A stretch of DNA of 64,000 bases, from contig CM034531.1 of NCBI GenBank assembly GCA_020002185.1, positions 42,485,367 through 42,549,366 of the forward strand. Reading direction: 5' to 3'. Below, in pieces: positions 32,395 through 44,064 of this stretch; positions within the stretch are counted from its first letter, which is position 1, and each line of letters opens with the position of its first letter. The DNA comes from Paraescarpia echinospica (Eukaryota > Annelida > Polychaeta > Sabellida > Siboglinidae). The notes beneath the pieces were generated by a model, which saw nothing but the letters and a program-made list of their open reading frames with translations, made no database searches and was not told the origin of the DNA. The translations under genes were made by a program, and so were the position numbers.

Positions 32395-32915
32395 TTACAC
32401 GCATACGAACATACGTGTACGCATACACACATACGAACATACGTGTACGCATACACTCATACGAACATATGTGTACGCATACACACATACGAACATACGT
32501 GCATGCATACACGCATACGAACATACGCGCATACACGCATACGAACATACGTGTACGCATACACGCATACGAACATACGTGTACGCATACACGCATACGA
32601 ACATAAGTGTACGCATACACGCATACGAACATAGGTGTACGCATACACGCATACGAACATACGTGTACGCATACACGCATACGAACATAAGTGTAAGCAT
32701 ACACGCATACGAACATACGTGTACGCATACACGCATACGAACATACGTGTACGCATACACACATACGAACATATGTGTACGCATACACACATACGAACAT
32801 ACGTGTCCGCATACACACATACGAACATACGGGTACGCATACACACATACAAACATACGTGTACGCATACACGCATACGAACATACGGGTACGCATAAAC
32901 ACATACGAACATATG
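32395..32915. repeat. 28-bp minisatellite, ~19 units
   Basis: The unit is ACGTGTACGCATACACRCAT plus ACGAACAT, with units varying mainly at R (A or G) and in the GTGTACGC part. One unit is shortened (CGCGCATACACGCATACGAA at about 32525). Because 28 is not divisible by 3 and stops are rare, ORFs of up to 351 codons appear in several frames. These are repeat artefacts, not genes. Confidence 0.95.
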
Positions 32916-33029
32916 GACAATCGCACAAATACAGTGACATATATACAAAAACAAACATAGCCTACACAAACAAAACACATACACCACACAGCATACACAC
33001 ATACATACGCGAATATGCCAATACGCACG

Positions 33030-33450
<421 letters not shown>

Positions 33451-33652
33451 ATACACACGCACATACTTATATACACATTCATACATTATAGTGTACAGTG
33501 GATATATAATACAAAATTAACAATACAACAAAACTTCACACAAAATCTTCTATTCTGTCCAACTACTGGCAGTGTCACTCGATTCTTGCAGAACAAATAC
33601 ATCTTTTTTATCGCATACTTCGAATAATGTACTGTCGTCTACAAATACATGC

Positions 33653-33992
33653 GTGGAGCGCAGTAGCGCAGCGGTAAGATCTTCGAACTCTCGAATGAGA
33701 GAACCCGGGTTCAAATCCTGTGCGGCGGTGTCGAAATTTTGGCAAGTTCGTTTACTCTACATTGCTTCAGTTCATTTAGCTGTTTGAATGAGTAACTGGC
33801 TATAGTCAGTGGTGAATATTTGTGTACGAATAGTATTTGCGCATTAATTTCAGCGTTGCTAAATACTTCCCAGAGAGGCTGAGATGGTGTTCGATTGAAC
33901 AGGTCTGCCAGGGAGTAAAGTGTAAAGCGCCCTGAGCAGTCATGAGAACTGGATACTGCGCTGTGTTAGAACTTACCTTTTACTTACATAAT
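33653..33992 (+). mobile_element. tRNA-derived SINE, copy 2
   Basis: Head: GCGCAGTAGCGCAGCGGTAA, then ACCCGGGTTCAAATCC (B box 33708-33718). The body has the GAGTAACTGGCTATAGTCAG and CAGAGAGGCTGAGATGG text. The tail reads GTAAAGCGCCCTGAGCAGTC, GATACTGCGCTG and ACTTACCTTTTACTTAC. It is full length. Confidence 0.8.
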
Positions 33993-34734
33993 AACAAAAT
34001 CTTTATTTTCGCACACTGAAAATGACAATTGCACATTCTTTACCATACAGTAATTTCCGAAATAATACGGATGACATCATCATCGTTTAAAATAGTGTGT
34101 GTCTTAAAACCATTTTTGATTACCCGGCATCTACCCGGCATCTACCCGACATCTCTCCGGCTTCTACAATGCATCTATCCGCCTTCCAGCCCGGATGGCA
34201 ATGGTCCACGATCAAGATTCGTGTCTTGTGGCTCGTCAGATAGAGATTGTGTAAAGTGCAAGTTTCTGCTTTCGGTAAAAGTTTATTTCTAAATAATTGG
34301 CCTAAAGTGTGTCTTTATAACTCGATCATTCCTGTCTCACTTTTATCTACACAAATTTCATTCCGACCTAGTATCTTTCGTACATAAGAATGCTTGTAAA
34401 TGTTTTTTGGCATTTATCATGCGTTTGCTATATGTTCTGCACGTTTTCATAGTACGATCATTTGTAACACCACTTAACACACACACCAATACTATCTTCG
34501 AACAGTAACACAGTTCAGTGATATGTAACGAAAGGAAACTCTATGTCGGTAACACACCGTAGAGAGAAATGCGGTGAAGGCGATTCTTGGCAAAAAGCCG
34601 AGGTGTGACCCAGATGACAACAATATTAATTTAAGGAGAACTCATGCAGATGACCCGAAAGACCATCTAAAGAAATTCGGGAAAATTAGCTGTAAGTTAG
34701 TTTAACGAACTTAACTTGATCTTATGTGGCCCAT

Positions 34735-35310
34735 GCCTAGAGTTCGACGCTGCGAACAAATGCAACAAGATGGCTGGCGACACCTGGCAGATCACGTTGT
34801 GCGCAGTACATGTGTCTTGTCTGATACTAAACATAATATCATGTTTTTTGGGCCTACTTGGGTGACTTTTTATTATAGGCCCGGAGAATATCCCGTAAAA
34901 AACCTTTTTCAACACAAAATAGCGTCGATTAAGTGGTTAAAATTATATTTGGTCTATCGAAACAGTTCATGGTATGTAGGCCTTATAGTATACAGCTACT
35001 GGCGCCCTTGAACCAGTTTAATACTTACCTGCGTAATATAACGAGTTTATAATTATGCTTACAACATAGTACTATAGTACACTAGCATAGGTCGTTCCAA
35101 GTACCTTGGATATTTTCCCTTGCTGCCCACTGCGCCGTGCGGTCGGATTCCGGGTTAATCTACAAAGATTTCCTTTGCGCTGTTGAATTGGGAGGAAGTG
35201 GCGCTACGCGACAGAACTTTATGTCACTTCCGGAATTCGCGAAGCACAGCCCACTGATCACCGCCACAGCTACGAGGCGGTCGACTGCGTAACCATGGAG
35301 AGCCTAATCC
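34735..35310 (+). repeat. Block A: dispersed ~570-bp repeat
   Basis: Key text: GTTCGACGCTGCGAACAAAT, GATGGCTGGCGACACCTGG, TTGGTCTATCGAAACAG, GGTAGTATACAGC-type, CCAAGTACCTTGGAT, GGATTCCGGGTTAATC and GGAGGAAGTGGCGCTACGCG. It occurs again as 36010-36242 plus 37790-38070 (split by the solo LTR) and inverted at 48860-49430. A diverged piece of its right end is at 63488-63600. No coding capacity is seen; the class is unknown. Confidence 0.7.
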
Positions 35311-35654
35311 ACACCATAACTAAACAACTATACACTGCTTGCTCAGCATCTCTTAAACACCTAATCGGGAAGCAACTCCGGTAGCTGGGGGCAAGATCAA
35401 GTGGGTTAGAGATAGAGACCACCAAACTGTGAGTCCACGACAGGTTACACATTTACCAATATAACAATATAAGTACTTTGGGTATTCCTATAATTCACGA
35501 ACAACACTAACATTTGTGATAGAAACAGTGTGTGGATTAATGAGCAATGTGTGGATTATTGTAACAATAGACTAACAGCCAGTGTATTAAATACATGCTA
35601 AAACTCGTTTTTACAAGGATGTTTACTATATAATTCTAAAATAACATCTACATG

Positions 35655-36005
35655 TTATGGTCGTCGTTATTTTTGTGGCTCGCCCGATCCTGTGGAATGC
35701 CTTACCTCACGCATAACGCATGAAAACTCCGTTGTCACATTTAAGTAACTCTTAAAGACATGCTAAATGATACTCCATCGTGGAACTTTCCATTCCGCAT
35801 CGTTGACACTTTAGCTATGTGGATATTCGGTGTATTTTAGCGTGATTGACACAATTTATGTATTAAGTATTATTTAATCTTAGTTTTTTAATCTTAATGC
35901 ACTACATTGTATTCGAGGACTCATATCTCAGTTTATGCAGAAGATTCTGATCGCGCGCGGCTCAAATGGTTAGAATTTCAAGGGGATCGCAGTTTGCCTC
36001 CAAAT
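35655..36005 (+). mobile_element. LINE-like 3' fragment, also present inverted at 53005-53345
   Basis: The text begins with GTCGTCGTTATTTTTGTGG. Frames give VARPILWNALPHA, then LSHLSNS and LKDML-like text, resembling the P-x-L-W-N-A-L-P ... LK tail of a LINE RT. The rest is non-coding up to TCAAGGGGATCGCAGTTTGC. The match to 53005-53345 is inverted and spans the whole piece with small differences. Confidence 0.5.
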
Positions 36006-36259
36006 AAGGCAAAGTTCGACGCTGCGAACACATGCAATAAGATGGCTGGCAACATCTGGCAGATCGCGTTGTGTGCAGTAACTGCATCTTGTCTGATATT
36101 AAACATAATGTTATGTTCTTTTGGTCCTACGATAGGCCCGGAGAACAACCCGTGTAAAACGTTTTTCTACACAAAAGAGAGTCGGTTAAGTGGATAAAGT
36201 TATATTTGGTCTATCGAAACAGCTCATGGTATGTAGGCCTTATTCCCTAATAGTTATAG

Positions 36260-37789
36260 TGTCATAAAGTGGTTTGTATAGAATTTAATCAGGCTTTAGA
36301 ACAGTGGTTTTGTATACAAAGTATGGTTGATGGGATGGTGCTGCCATCTCTGGTATGTATTGTCGCGGAGGTATACGCTGGTGCCCTCTGGCGATTAAGG
36401 CGTGTAACGTTTTAACAGCCGACGAGTCAGATTTAATTAATTTCATTTATAGCGTACACCACTAATTCTACGGTTAGGTATACCAAATTTGGTACCAGTA
36501 GAAATTATTTAACATGACTGGTAATATGGTGACCTTGCAAACTACTTATGTTGTGGTTATAAGAAGATTATATTATGAACTTATAAAAGTTGTTTACAGA
36601 ATTGTAGGTGTGAAAAACACTAGGATCACACCTAGCTTATGAATAGAGTGCGTGTTTTATTAAAATTATGGATTAATTCATGAGAGTTGGAATGTACGAT
36701 GAATTGTGGTATCCGGATCGATACAGGGAATCCAGTGATATTAATTATGTAAGTAATTTACGTAACTTAAAGATTGAATGAGCACTTATATAGCCATACG
36801 TTTAGCTCGCAAAATCTATTTTAAACTCAGCGAGTTGAATGGATTGCTACGAAGTGTGAATGGTTTCGGGAGCCAGTTTTTGAAGCGACTTTAATTTGTA
36901 TTAAGTGTTGTAATTGGTCAGACTAACTTCCAGTTATCAAGCTATATAAGGGCAGGACGGCCATTCGAGGCCAGACGAACATTTGAGCAGAAGAAAGTGT
37001 TGCACTCTCGTCTCCAGGAATTGGGCTGAAACGAGTGTCCGCCCAACGCCTGTAGTAAATACTTCTACGATTTCAACAGTACTGATTAGTTGTGAGACGC
37101 TGCACTTCTCACGCGTTGAAGAAGACTGAGCGATAACCGACTGCAGTTCCGTTTTGGCGTGATCTTCGAATGCGAGGCCACCACCGTTTCGTCTGATAGC
37201 TGTCGTAACACAAACTCCGTTACAGACCTTCTCGACATCGCCGATGTCGTGACATCGTTTCCGCTGGTGATTCACGTGGGATCGACAAGGCAAATCTACC
37301 GTCTACTTGATCGCCCGAGTCGCCTGATTTCATCTACGTGAATTCGTTCGCCGAACGCCGAGCGATTTTCGACTTCGTCCTGACATCTCGCCGAACGCGA
37401 CCGATGCGAACGGTGACATTCGCACATCACGAGACATTCATTGGTTACAGTTCATAGACTTTACAACGGTGTATACCCGTCTTCATGTAAGTGACCAGCT
37501 GTTTAAATTGTCTCCCATGTAATTTTGTATTTGGAAGCATACTCGTCGAGTACAATGTATGGTGTTATAAATATAATGTCATAGCAGAGTAACGGTTGGC
37601 CAACTATCACTGAACCGCATATGTTTATGTTGTATTAAATGGGAACGCCAGTTGGCTTCTCGTACATACATATCTGATATCACGTTATGTCTCTCGTTCA
37701 CTCCGAATCCTAGTGCACCTGAACCTATAACTTGCTATGTCAAATCGGGTACCGCCAATTTATTAATACTTACACTCGATTTTGTGACA
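36260..37789. mobile_element. Probable solo LTR (TGTCA...TGACA) with TATA box
   Basis: Block A is continuous at 34735-35310 and at 48860-49430, but here it is split after CATGGTATGTAGGCCTTAT and resumes at AGTATACTGGAGCCCTTGAA. Within the split lies a 1,530-bp sequence starting TGTCATAAAGTGG and ending TTTTGTGACA, the 5-bp inverted TG...CA ends typical of LTRs. Inside, GCTATATAAGGGCAGGACGG (TATA at 36943-36950) resembles a core promoter, and GTATTAAATGG (37631) a weak poly(A) signal. No coding region remains, so recombination between two LTRs is the simplest origin. The target duplication is uncertain (at most TAG). A DNA transposon without clear inverted repeats is the alternative. Class (Gypsy or BEL) not resolved. 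Confidence 0.55.
36943..36950 (+). promoter_or_regulatory. TATA box within the probable solo LTR
   Basis: TATATAAG sits in CAAGCTATATAAGGGCAGG, followed by a GC-richer stretch. In an LTR this would mark the U3/R boundary about 30 bases downstream. Confidence 0.45.
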
Positions 37790-38089
37790 TAGTATACTGG
37801 AGCCCTTGAACCAGTTTAATAGACACCTGCGTAATATAACGAGTTCATAAGTATATTTACAACGTAGCCCTATAGCATAGTAGCATAGGTCATTCCAAGT
37901 ACCTTGGATGTTTTCACTTGCTGCCCACTGCGCCGGGTCGTCGGATTCCGGGTTAATCCAGAAATATTTCCTTTGCGCTGTTGAATTTGGAGGAAGTGGC
38001 GCTACGCGACAGGACTTTACGTCATTTCCGGAATTCGAGACGCACAGCCCACTATTTTCTTCTACTCACCCTAACACTAACTTATCCTA

Positions 38090-38900
38090 ATCTAACCTAT
38101 GTTAGTAGTGTCAAATACCTAGGTCATATTATATACAAAGATGCTAAAGATAACAAATATATAATGGGTCAATGTCGACAGTTACACACATGCATGTGGC
38201 AATGTGCTACTTATGAATTGTTATGTGCTCTGATGATGTTAAGATAAGTATGTTTAATTTTGCATTTCGACGTTCGCATCATAATTACGGTGGAAACACG
38301 CTATTCGCAACATCCAAAGATTACATATGTTTGTTATAACAATATGTTTGGAAGACTGCTTCGACTACCCATATATTGCAGCATTTCAGGGATGTTTGCA
38401 AAGCCGTCCCAAGCCGGAAAACAGTCATAAGAAATAGTGAGATAATTCAGACAATTACCTGGTAGTTGCAAAAATAGGTGCCGACATCAGGTGGATATCT
38501 AGGATAACGAGACAATGTGTTAAATCTCCATACTTACAATGACCTAGTGTAACTGCTTGGTACTGGATTATTATATGATGTGCTTTCTACTATTAATATT
38601 AGCTTGTTAGCTGTTACATGTGTATGAATATATATATATATATATATATAAATGTATATATATATATATATCTGTACACACTCACACACATACACACACA
38701 CATGCACACACACACACACGCACATACCCACCCACACACACACACATACGTGCACACACACACACACGCACACGCACACACACGCACATACACACACGCA
38801 CATACACACACACACACGCGCGTGCGCGCGCGCGTACCGGTATATATGTATCACGATGTGTCCTTGTTTCTGAAATAAAGAATTAAATTGAATAGAAAAA
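38090..38900 (+). mobile_element. LINE RT fragment with microsatellites and AATAAA tail (left arm)
   Basis: The plus frame reads VSSVKYLGHIIYKDAKDNKY, IMGQCRQLHTCMWQCATYEL, then, after a frame change, YNNMFGRLLRLPIYCSISGM, FAK. This is the VKYLGHII-D, RQ-R-LY, YNNxFRxLLxLPRxCSASGMF pattern of a widespread LINE RT C-terminus. TA (38629-38671) and CA/CGCA (38680-38830) arrays follow, then GTTTCTGAAATAAAGAATTA, the LINE end with poly(A) signal. The inverted partner is 48080-48850. Confidence 0.65.
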
Positions 38901-39085
38901 CAACGGTCCTGACCCTGTCAGCGTGTATTTTTTGTTGGGCGGTCCAAAAGACTGACCAGTCGGCTTATGATGCCTATGAAATATATTTTTTTATTTAGTG
39001 GCGTCATTCCACCTAGCGGGTATGTGAAGCAGCGGCTGGATTGCGTCTTGCCTGTTTAAAGTAACGCAACGCCACGTGTAGCAGG

Positions 39086-39475
39086 CAGTGGCGGATTCCG
39101 AAATGGTACTCTGGGGGGATCCTCCAATTGAATCCCCCTTGAGACCCGCCAAAATACCAACCTTGAAGCTAGTCAAAAATACAATATTGAGAAAAACCTT
39201 CAATTTCATCCCAAATCAAATCATATCAAATTTATTGTAACTCATTACAATACATACAATACAAACCAAATTAAAACAAATCCTATATAATAACATAATG
39301 AGCACAACAAGGGAAGAACATTGTATAATCTTATACTACCCCCTTTGAGGCAAACCAAAAGACTCTCCAACAAGTCTAGGGGGCACGCACATTTGACAGG
39401 AACTTACAAAAGTGTAGGGGGGACAAATATCACTTGCCTCCCAGGCCCCCTTTGTATCCGCCTGTATCAGAATCT
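39086..39475. mobile_element. hAT-like MITE (left arm) interrupted by a LINE tail
   Basis: Left end CAGTGGCGGATTCCG; right end CCCCCTTTGTATCCGCCTG, the reverse of CAGGCGGATACAA. The interior has GGGGGCACGCACATTTGACA. At 39210-39345 (minus) it is split by a 5'-truncated tail of the older LINE (TTTATTGTAACTCATTACAA). The same nested arrangement occurs inverted at 47486-47868, so both insertions pre-date the arm duplication. Confidence 0.6.
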
Positions 39476-40755
39476 CCCTCCGACTTTGGATACGTTTACC
39501 GAATGCTGCTGCTGCAATATAATATCTAAATTACTTAGAAAGCAGTTGAATCAATAAACGCCAGATTCCTCACCGTTATGCACAATTGCATATTAACTGC
39601 ATGCCATGCACTTCAATCGATAATGGTGTCGAAATACACATTAAAGAGCTTGATATTTTGACGATTTCAAAAAAACAGTTATTAACAAAATGTTCACTTG
39701 GAAAAACTTTGGTATTGACAGTGCGGTAACACGATTCCGAACTACAGGTCTACGAAATATAAAAAATTCTAGCTAGCATAGAAAATGGAAGAGTGCAGAC
39801 GATTATTTCGAAGAATGCCAAATGCCGAACTGCGATGATCCTTTGAAGTCGTAAGCGCATTTCAAAGTAACCCGTCTACTTGACTGAATTGTGAATATAG
39901 CTGTAAAGGTCCATAGGCGCGGGAGCAGAGGGACAAAGTGGGCAGCTGTCCCGGGAATTTCGCTGGTGCAGATATAACGTGTCGCCCCCAGTAAATCCAA
40001 ATTCAAGATGCATGTGAACTGAAACTGAGGTTGCGGCTTTTTGGCGAGTCTCGGGTGACGCAATTTTTTTCTTGCCGCCTTATTGAATTATGAACGTCGC
40101 CTTATTGAATTATGAACAGCCTCCCACCCTCGTCTTCCGATGTCATGATCCGACAGTGGAGCGAGTGGTGCTGAAGCTTCGACGCAGCCAACCCAATATT
40201 AGTTTCGTTCCGGCGCCAATGTGTAAAACATGTCCCATGTTGCTAGTTAATTTCTACATATACCAGTAGCTTGCTGATAACTTCACTCACATATCTGCAA
40301 TGCATTGCAACGGTGCACAGAAAAGGTGGAGCCTCCTACCGGCAACTACCTGTATGTAAGTTTGTCATTGCATCACTGCGGGGTGTCGAGGTGAGAGCGG
40401 GTTGTTGGTATCCTTGCACTGCAGAGAATATCACATTTAATGGGTTGTTTGCACAATTGGTCTACCCTATTTACATATTCCAGTTTAAGCGGGGTGTGGC
40501 TCAACATCCCATCTAGCATCTATTTTGAAGCCAACATTCCACGAATATTTGCCACCATCATCTCACATTCTAAGATTTTACTTCTTGCCACTCTCCCCTT
40601 AACAAGGAATATGTTTTGATGAAATTAGAAGCTACATGTAATCCATATTGAAATGAAGACTGTTGTTGAGCTGATATCCAGACCGATGTTTAGCTTAATA
40701 TTCTGGAAGATGGGACACTACTGCAAGATGGAACAGTACTACAGTTAACACCTAG

Positions 40756-41033
40756 TAAAAGGTAAAGGTAAGTTATTATATGACGCAATATCCAGTCCGT
40801 TGGACTGCTCAAGGCGCTTTACACTTACGCCTTGGTAAACCTGTTCAATTGAACACCATCTCGACTTCATTCACTCTGCAACTAGGTCAGGTACTCATGC
40901 ATACAGCTGAGTGAACGGTAGCAACGTAGATTGAAGGAACTTGCCCAGTGTTCGACATAGCAGCACATAATTCGACCCCGGGTTCTCTCGGATGAGAGTC
41001 CGATGTTCTAACTATTGCGACACTGTGCTCCAC
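40756..41033 (-). mobile_element. tRNA-derived SINE, copy 3 (left arm)
   Basis: The reverse of the family: tail GGTAAAGGTAAGTTATTATA at the left, and head ending TCGCAATAGTTAGAACATCG-like text at about 41010. The B box is degenerate (GGGTCGAATTATG). It is the inverted partner of the SINE at 45654-45980, one insertion duplicated with the arm. Confidence 0.7.
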
Positions 41034-41313
41034 AAAGTTTCAAATACAGTAGTCACCGTTTGGAGCAATCCATCTCGCCCACGCCCACACACCAACAGCT
41101 GCCAGAAGTTGCAGTTAGTGTTGTCGTATTATTGTATCGGTGGTATTAGTATTTAGTGGTATTAGTGTTATCTATAACAAATATCCATCCTTTTCATGCA
41201 ATATCACCTCTCAGCAACGACAATCGAAGTCTACAAGACATGCAACCGCTACATAATAAAATTAGTACTTATTTGGGTGTACTAAAATACATTTATATGC
41301 ACGACGTTTATCA

Positions 41314-41328
41314 ATTAACCCAAACAGA
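41314..41328. repeat. Left 15-bp direct repeat flanking the SAP-gene insertion
   Basis: ATTAACCCAAACAGA is repeated at 42626-42640. The right arm has a single copy, inverted, at 45349-45363, which marks the empty site. Confidence 0.8.
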
Positions 41329-41390
41329 CGTGATGCATGTAAGACAAACACACTATTTACACTGAGAACAACCTGCACGTTATACGATAT

Positions 41391-42537
41391 CTACTTCATA
41401 CTGGCAAGGACTTTTGCTTTGACACAATAATGTGCCATCGTACGGTTATCTCGCATGTAAGTAACGTGCCCACTCTGAAAAAAATTGGTCACCTTTGCGC
41501 AATGGCTTTGACATGTGAGAGTCAAGGTGAGGGGCAGAATCTTCCTCGTCCGACCCGTCCTCTACAGCTGGTCCCTGCAGAGATTCCACCAAGTGATGGT
41601 AGATGTGTCCCTCGTTGAACATCTTGGGGATCTCTGATTCTGGGAAGGTCTTCCACCCAGAGTCTGGGGCTGGAGGAGGGAGGGAATTGGTGGTTGCATC
41701 TGTTGATAATTTCTGGCGCTTTGCTGACTTCTTCATGTCATACCATTTCCCTTGGTCAACCGCATGATCAATGACATGGCCTTTTTTGGCTGACATGACG
41801 TTTCGGCATCTGAAATACAAAATTATAATTGTATGATCCCTTGAGTATGTATGCAGAATCAAGCTGTTTTTAAGACATTGGAGGGAGCATCCCGTATTTT
41901 GTCTTTCTTAATAAAAAAAACTGTCAGAAAGTGACACATTTTCCCTGGTGCCTTAACAAAATAATAAACATTGAAATGTATAATTTCAAGATAAATAGAG
42001 TTAACTAAAAGTTAATAAAGAAGTTAGTTTTGCTCGTAGCATTGAAAATACGTTGACATTACCACCAGTGGAGACATAAATACTGACCCGCCCCCAGGCC
42101 GGTCGAGCCCCGGCCCAGCTCAGCATGAGCCGAGCACGCCAAGCGAACAAAGGCTTGTGCAACGCTTGAATAAACATGAAAGAGTAGCGGGCGAGTGCGC
42201 TAAACAGAACCCCCACACGATTAAATTAGAATACGGGGACGTGTTTAGAGTTGTCTGATTCGATCATTATTATACTAAATATAAGGCTATGCGGCAAAAT
42301 TGTGTGCCGCAATTACTCGTCACTGTCAGTTGGCATTACTCGAGTCTAGTTAACGTCAAAATACGCTTACATTTCCAGCAACACGGATTTGTTTCCAGAT
42401 CTCTTTAGCCCACGACATGCTAGCCATCTTCGTAGTTGATCTACGCTGTGCTTTTCAAGTTGGGCGTAGACAAAACTAGCACCCGGGACGTCTTCTTCGG
42501 TTAATAATATCAACGGATTATCGTAACTAGAGGCCAT
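41391..42537 (-). CDS. Two-exon SAP-domain gene fragment within a target-duplicated insertion
   Basis: Exon 1 (42537-42371): ATG, 55 codons and two bases, MASSYDNPLILLTEEDVPGA, then LEKHSVDQLRRWLACRGLKR, SGNKSVLLE, a SAP DNA-binding helix pair (residues 27-55). Donor GTAAGCG at 42370. Exon 2 (41809-41391) follows TTTGTATTTCAG after a 561-bp intron; phase 2 joins exactly: CRNVMSAKKGHVIDHAVDQG, KWYDMKKSAKR, GWKTFPESEIPKMFNEGHIY, SKPLRKGDQFF, then SGHVTYMRDNRT and VKAKVLASMK before TAG. The last blocks need a one-base shift in an A7 run at 41478-41484 (T7 on the coding strand), a pseudogene mark or a sequencing error. From memory, this order (SAP, KWYDMK, GWKxFPxxxIPKMFN-GHIY, KPLRKGxxFxxSGHV, VKAKVLxSMK) heads a larger family with SWIM and YqaJ-like nuclease domains; those are missing. 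Nuclear function presumed, exact role unknown. Confidence 0.6.
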
Positions 42538-42602
42538 TTTACTGAGCTGTTTGTCCGACTGACTGCCCGGATGTAAGATATATGAATATTCATGCCAGCG
42601 CG

Positions 42603-42610
42603 TGACGTCA
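42603..42610. promoter_or_regulatory. CRE-like palindrome TGACGTCA upstream of the SAP gene
   Basis: A perfect 8-bp CRE lies 66 bases before the ATG within the inserted segment, in CGCGTGACGTCATTCGCG, and only about 15 bases from the segment's end. The insertion therefore carries its own probable proximal promoter. Confidence 0.45.
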
Positions 42611-42625
42611 TTCGCGATCAGCGCT

Positions 42626-42640
42626 ATTAACCCAAACAGA
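42626..42640. repeat. Right 15-bp direct repeat flanking the SAP-gene insertion
   Basis: ATTAACCCAAACAGA, identical to 41314-41328. Inserted DNA spans 41329-42625. Confidence 0.8.
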
Positions 42641-42689
42641 TGAGAATATATTAAATATAAAACAACGCTACTTAATGATAATGACTACA

Positions 42690-42877
42690 CAGTGGAACCT
42701 CATTATTAAGGTCACCCTAGGGACTGGACAAAAGTGACCTGAATAGCGAATTGACCGTATTAGCATAACGAAATTCACATACTTTACTGTTACAACAATA
42801 ATTTGGCACTGTCCCAAAATGACCTTATTTGCAAGGTGGCTATATTACCGAGGTGACCGTAAAGTGAGGTTCTATTG
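42690..42877. mobile_element. pogo/Tc1-mariner-like MITE, 188 bp (left arm)
   Basis: Terminal inverted repeats CAGTGGAACCTCATTATTAA and GTGAGGTTCTATTG; interior GGTGACC/GGTCACC words in alternating orientation. No coding capacity. The partner at 45111-45299 has clear TA dinucleotides on both sides, as expected for this superfamily. Confidence 0.7.
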
Positions 42878-42944
42878 TAAATAATAAATATAATGATAAT
42901 AAATATGTAAAAATATGACGTAAAATGGATATAAAAGACACGTG

Positions 42945-43205
42945 TATACGTAGGTGTGTTTGTGTGTGTGTGTGCGCGCGTGCGTTTGCGCGTGCGTGTG
43001 CACGTGCGTGTGCGTGTTTGTTTGTGTTTGTTTGTGTTTGTTTGTGTGTTTGTGTGAGTATTTGTGTGTGTGCGTGTGTATTTGTGTATGTGTGCGCGAG
43101 CGTGCGTGAGGGCGTGCATTCTTGCGTAAGTGCGTGCTTGTTTGGGTGCGTGTGCGGGTGCGTGCTTGTTTGGGTGCGTGTGCGGGTGCGTGATTGTTTG
43201 TTTGA
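42945..43205. repeat. Compound (GT)n/(GTGC)n/(GTTT)n array
   Basis: Degenerate GT-rich array with GTGCGCGCGTGC, TTTGTGTTTG and GGGTGCGTGTGC variants. It lies at the inner edge of the left arm, in the spacer of the inverted repeat. ORFs over it are artefacts. Confidence 0.9.
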
Positions 43206-43763
43206 TTGTTTATTTGGTCGAATAATGTAAGCAGATTTAAAGTGACTGCCATTTAGAGTAACAGCAAAACACTGCAGCCTGCAATTCAGTTGTTGTGATA
43301 TATCTGCCATCGTTGTTGTTAAGCCTATTCCTATCATGAGAATGTGTGAACTCAGTAGTTGATTAATCAGCTAACACTTACAATAACAGCGTCTTTGTTA
43401 TTAAGTGAGTGCCTCGATTATACAATTTTGTCTAGTTTAACTGACCCAGCCTAGGTATCAATGATATTTAAAATGCACGACAGTTTAAAAGCGTTCTTAC
43501 AATGCTGTAATACTCCCCTCGTATATAATCACTGCTTCGCTAAAGGTATTTCGACCGGATAACAAGGGTAGCTGCTTTTAGGTGACAACTACTCAGCGTA
43601 CTACTTTTTTCATAGTAGATCATACACAAACGATATTAAATACTGCGCTGGTGACTTAAACGCGACATTTTCACTACACGGGGTCAGTCAACCAATAGAC
43701 CGTCTATGCTTGTGTATAGGAATGTACATATTATATATAATATATATATATATATATAACTTT
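43206..43763. other. Spacer sequence, nothing recognised
   Basis: Short TA tract at 43733-43757. No motif-bearing ORF. Confidence 0.4.
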
Positions 43764-44018
43764 TGAAAGATAAGATTGAGGGCATTATTGAAAGATTTGT
43801 TCCCGTAAGAAAGCAAGAGAAACGATTGATAAAGTGTCACGTCAACGATTGTTACTTAACCTAAAAGCCCATGATATAGGGGATGGCATTGTTAGTTGGA
43901 TACAAACATCGTTGACAGACAGAAGACAGAGAGTAATAGCAGAAGGGGAGATATCACACTGAAAACCAGTTTTGAATGGAGTGCCACAGGGGTCGATGTT
44001 GGGACCTATATTATTCTT

Positions 44019-44064
<46 letters not shown>

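Larger units (their letters stand above)
34118..42940. repeat. Left arm of a large imperfect inverted repeat
   Basis: Sequence here matches the reverse complement of 45045-50075 in the same relative order, with roughly 10% divergence by eye in the blocks I compared. Pairs: 42645-42940 with 45045-45350; 41035-41313 with 45364-45655; SINE with SINE; 40500-40755 with 45980-46300; 39560-40500 with 46545-47420; MITE with MITE; 38090-38900 with 48080-48850; 34735-35310 with 48860-49430; 34118-34560 with 49660-50075. Extra in this arm: a solo LTR, the SAP-gene insertion and a second copy of the 34735-35310 block (36010-36242 plus 37790-38070). It begins with only three units of the 11-bp minisatellite. 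Confidence 0.8.

Noticed and set aside
35020..35030. Consensus donor CAG|GTAAGT on the minus strand of block A as part of a gene
   Set aside because: No open exon precedes it, and it recurs in other copies of the repeat.
34724..36197. ORFs of about 95 codons in block A (two similar copies)
   Set aside because: Similarity between the two ORFs follows from the DNA repeat. The frame is not maintained in the inverted copy at 48860-49430.
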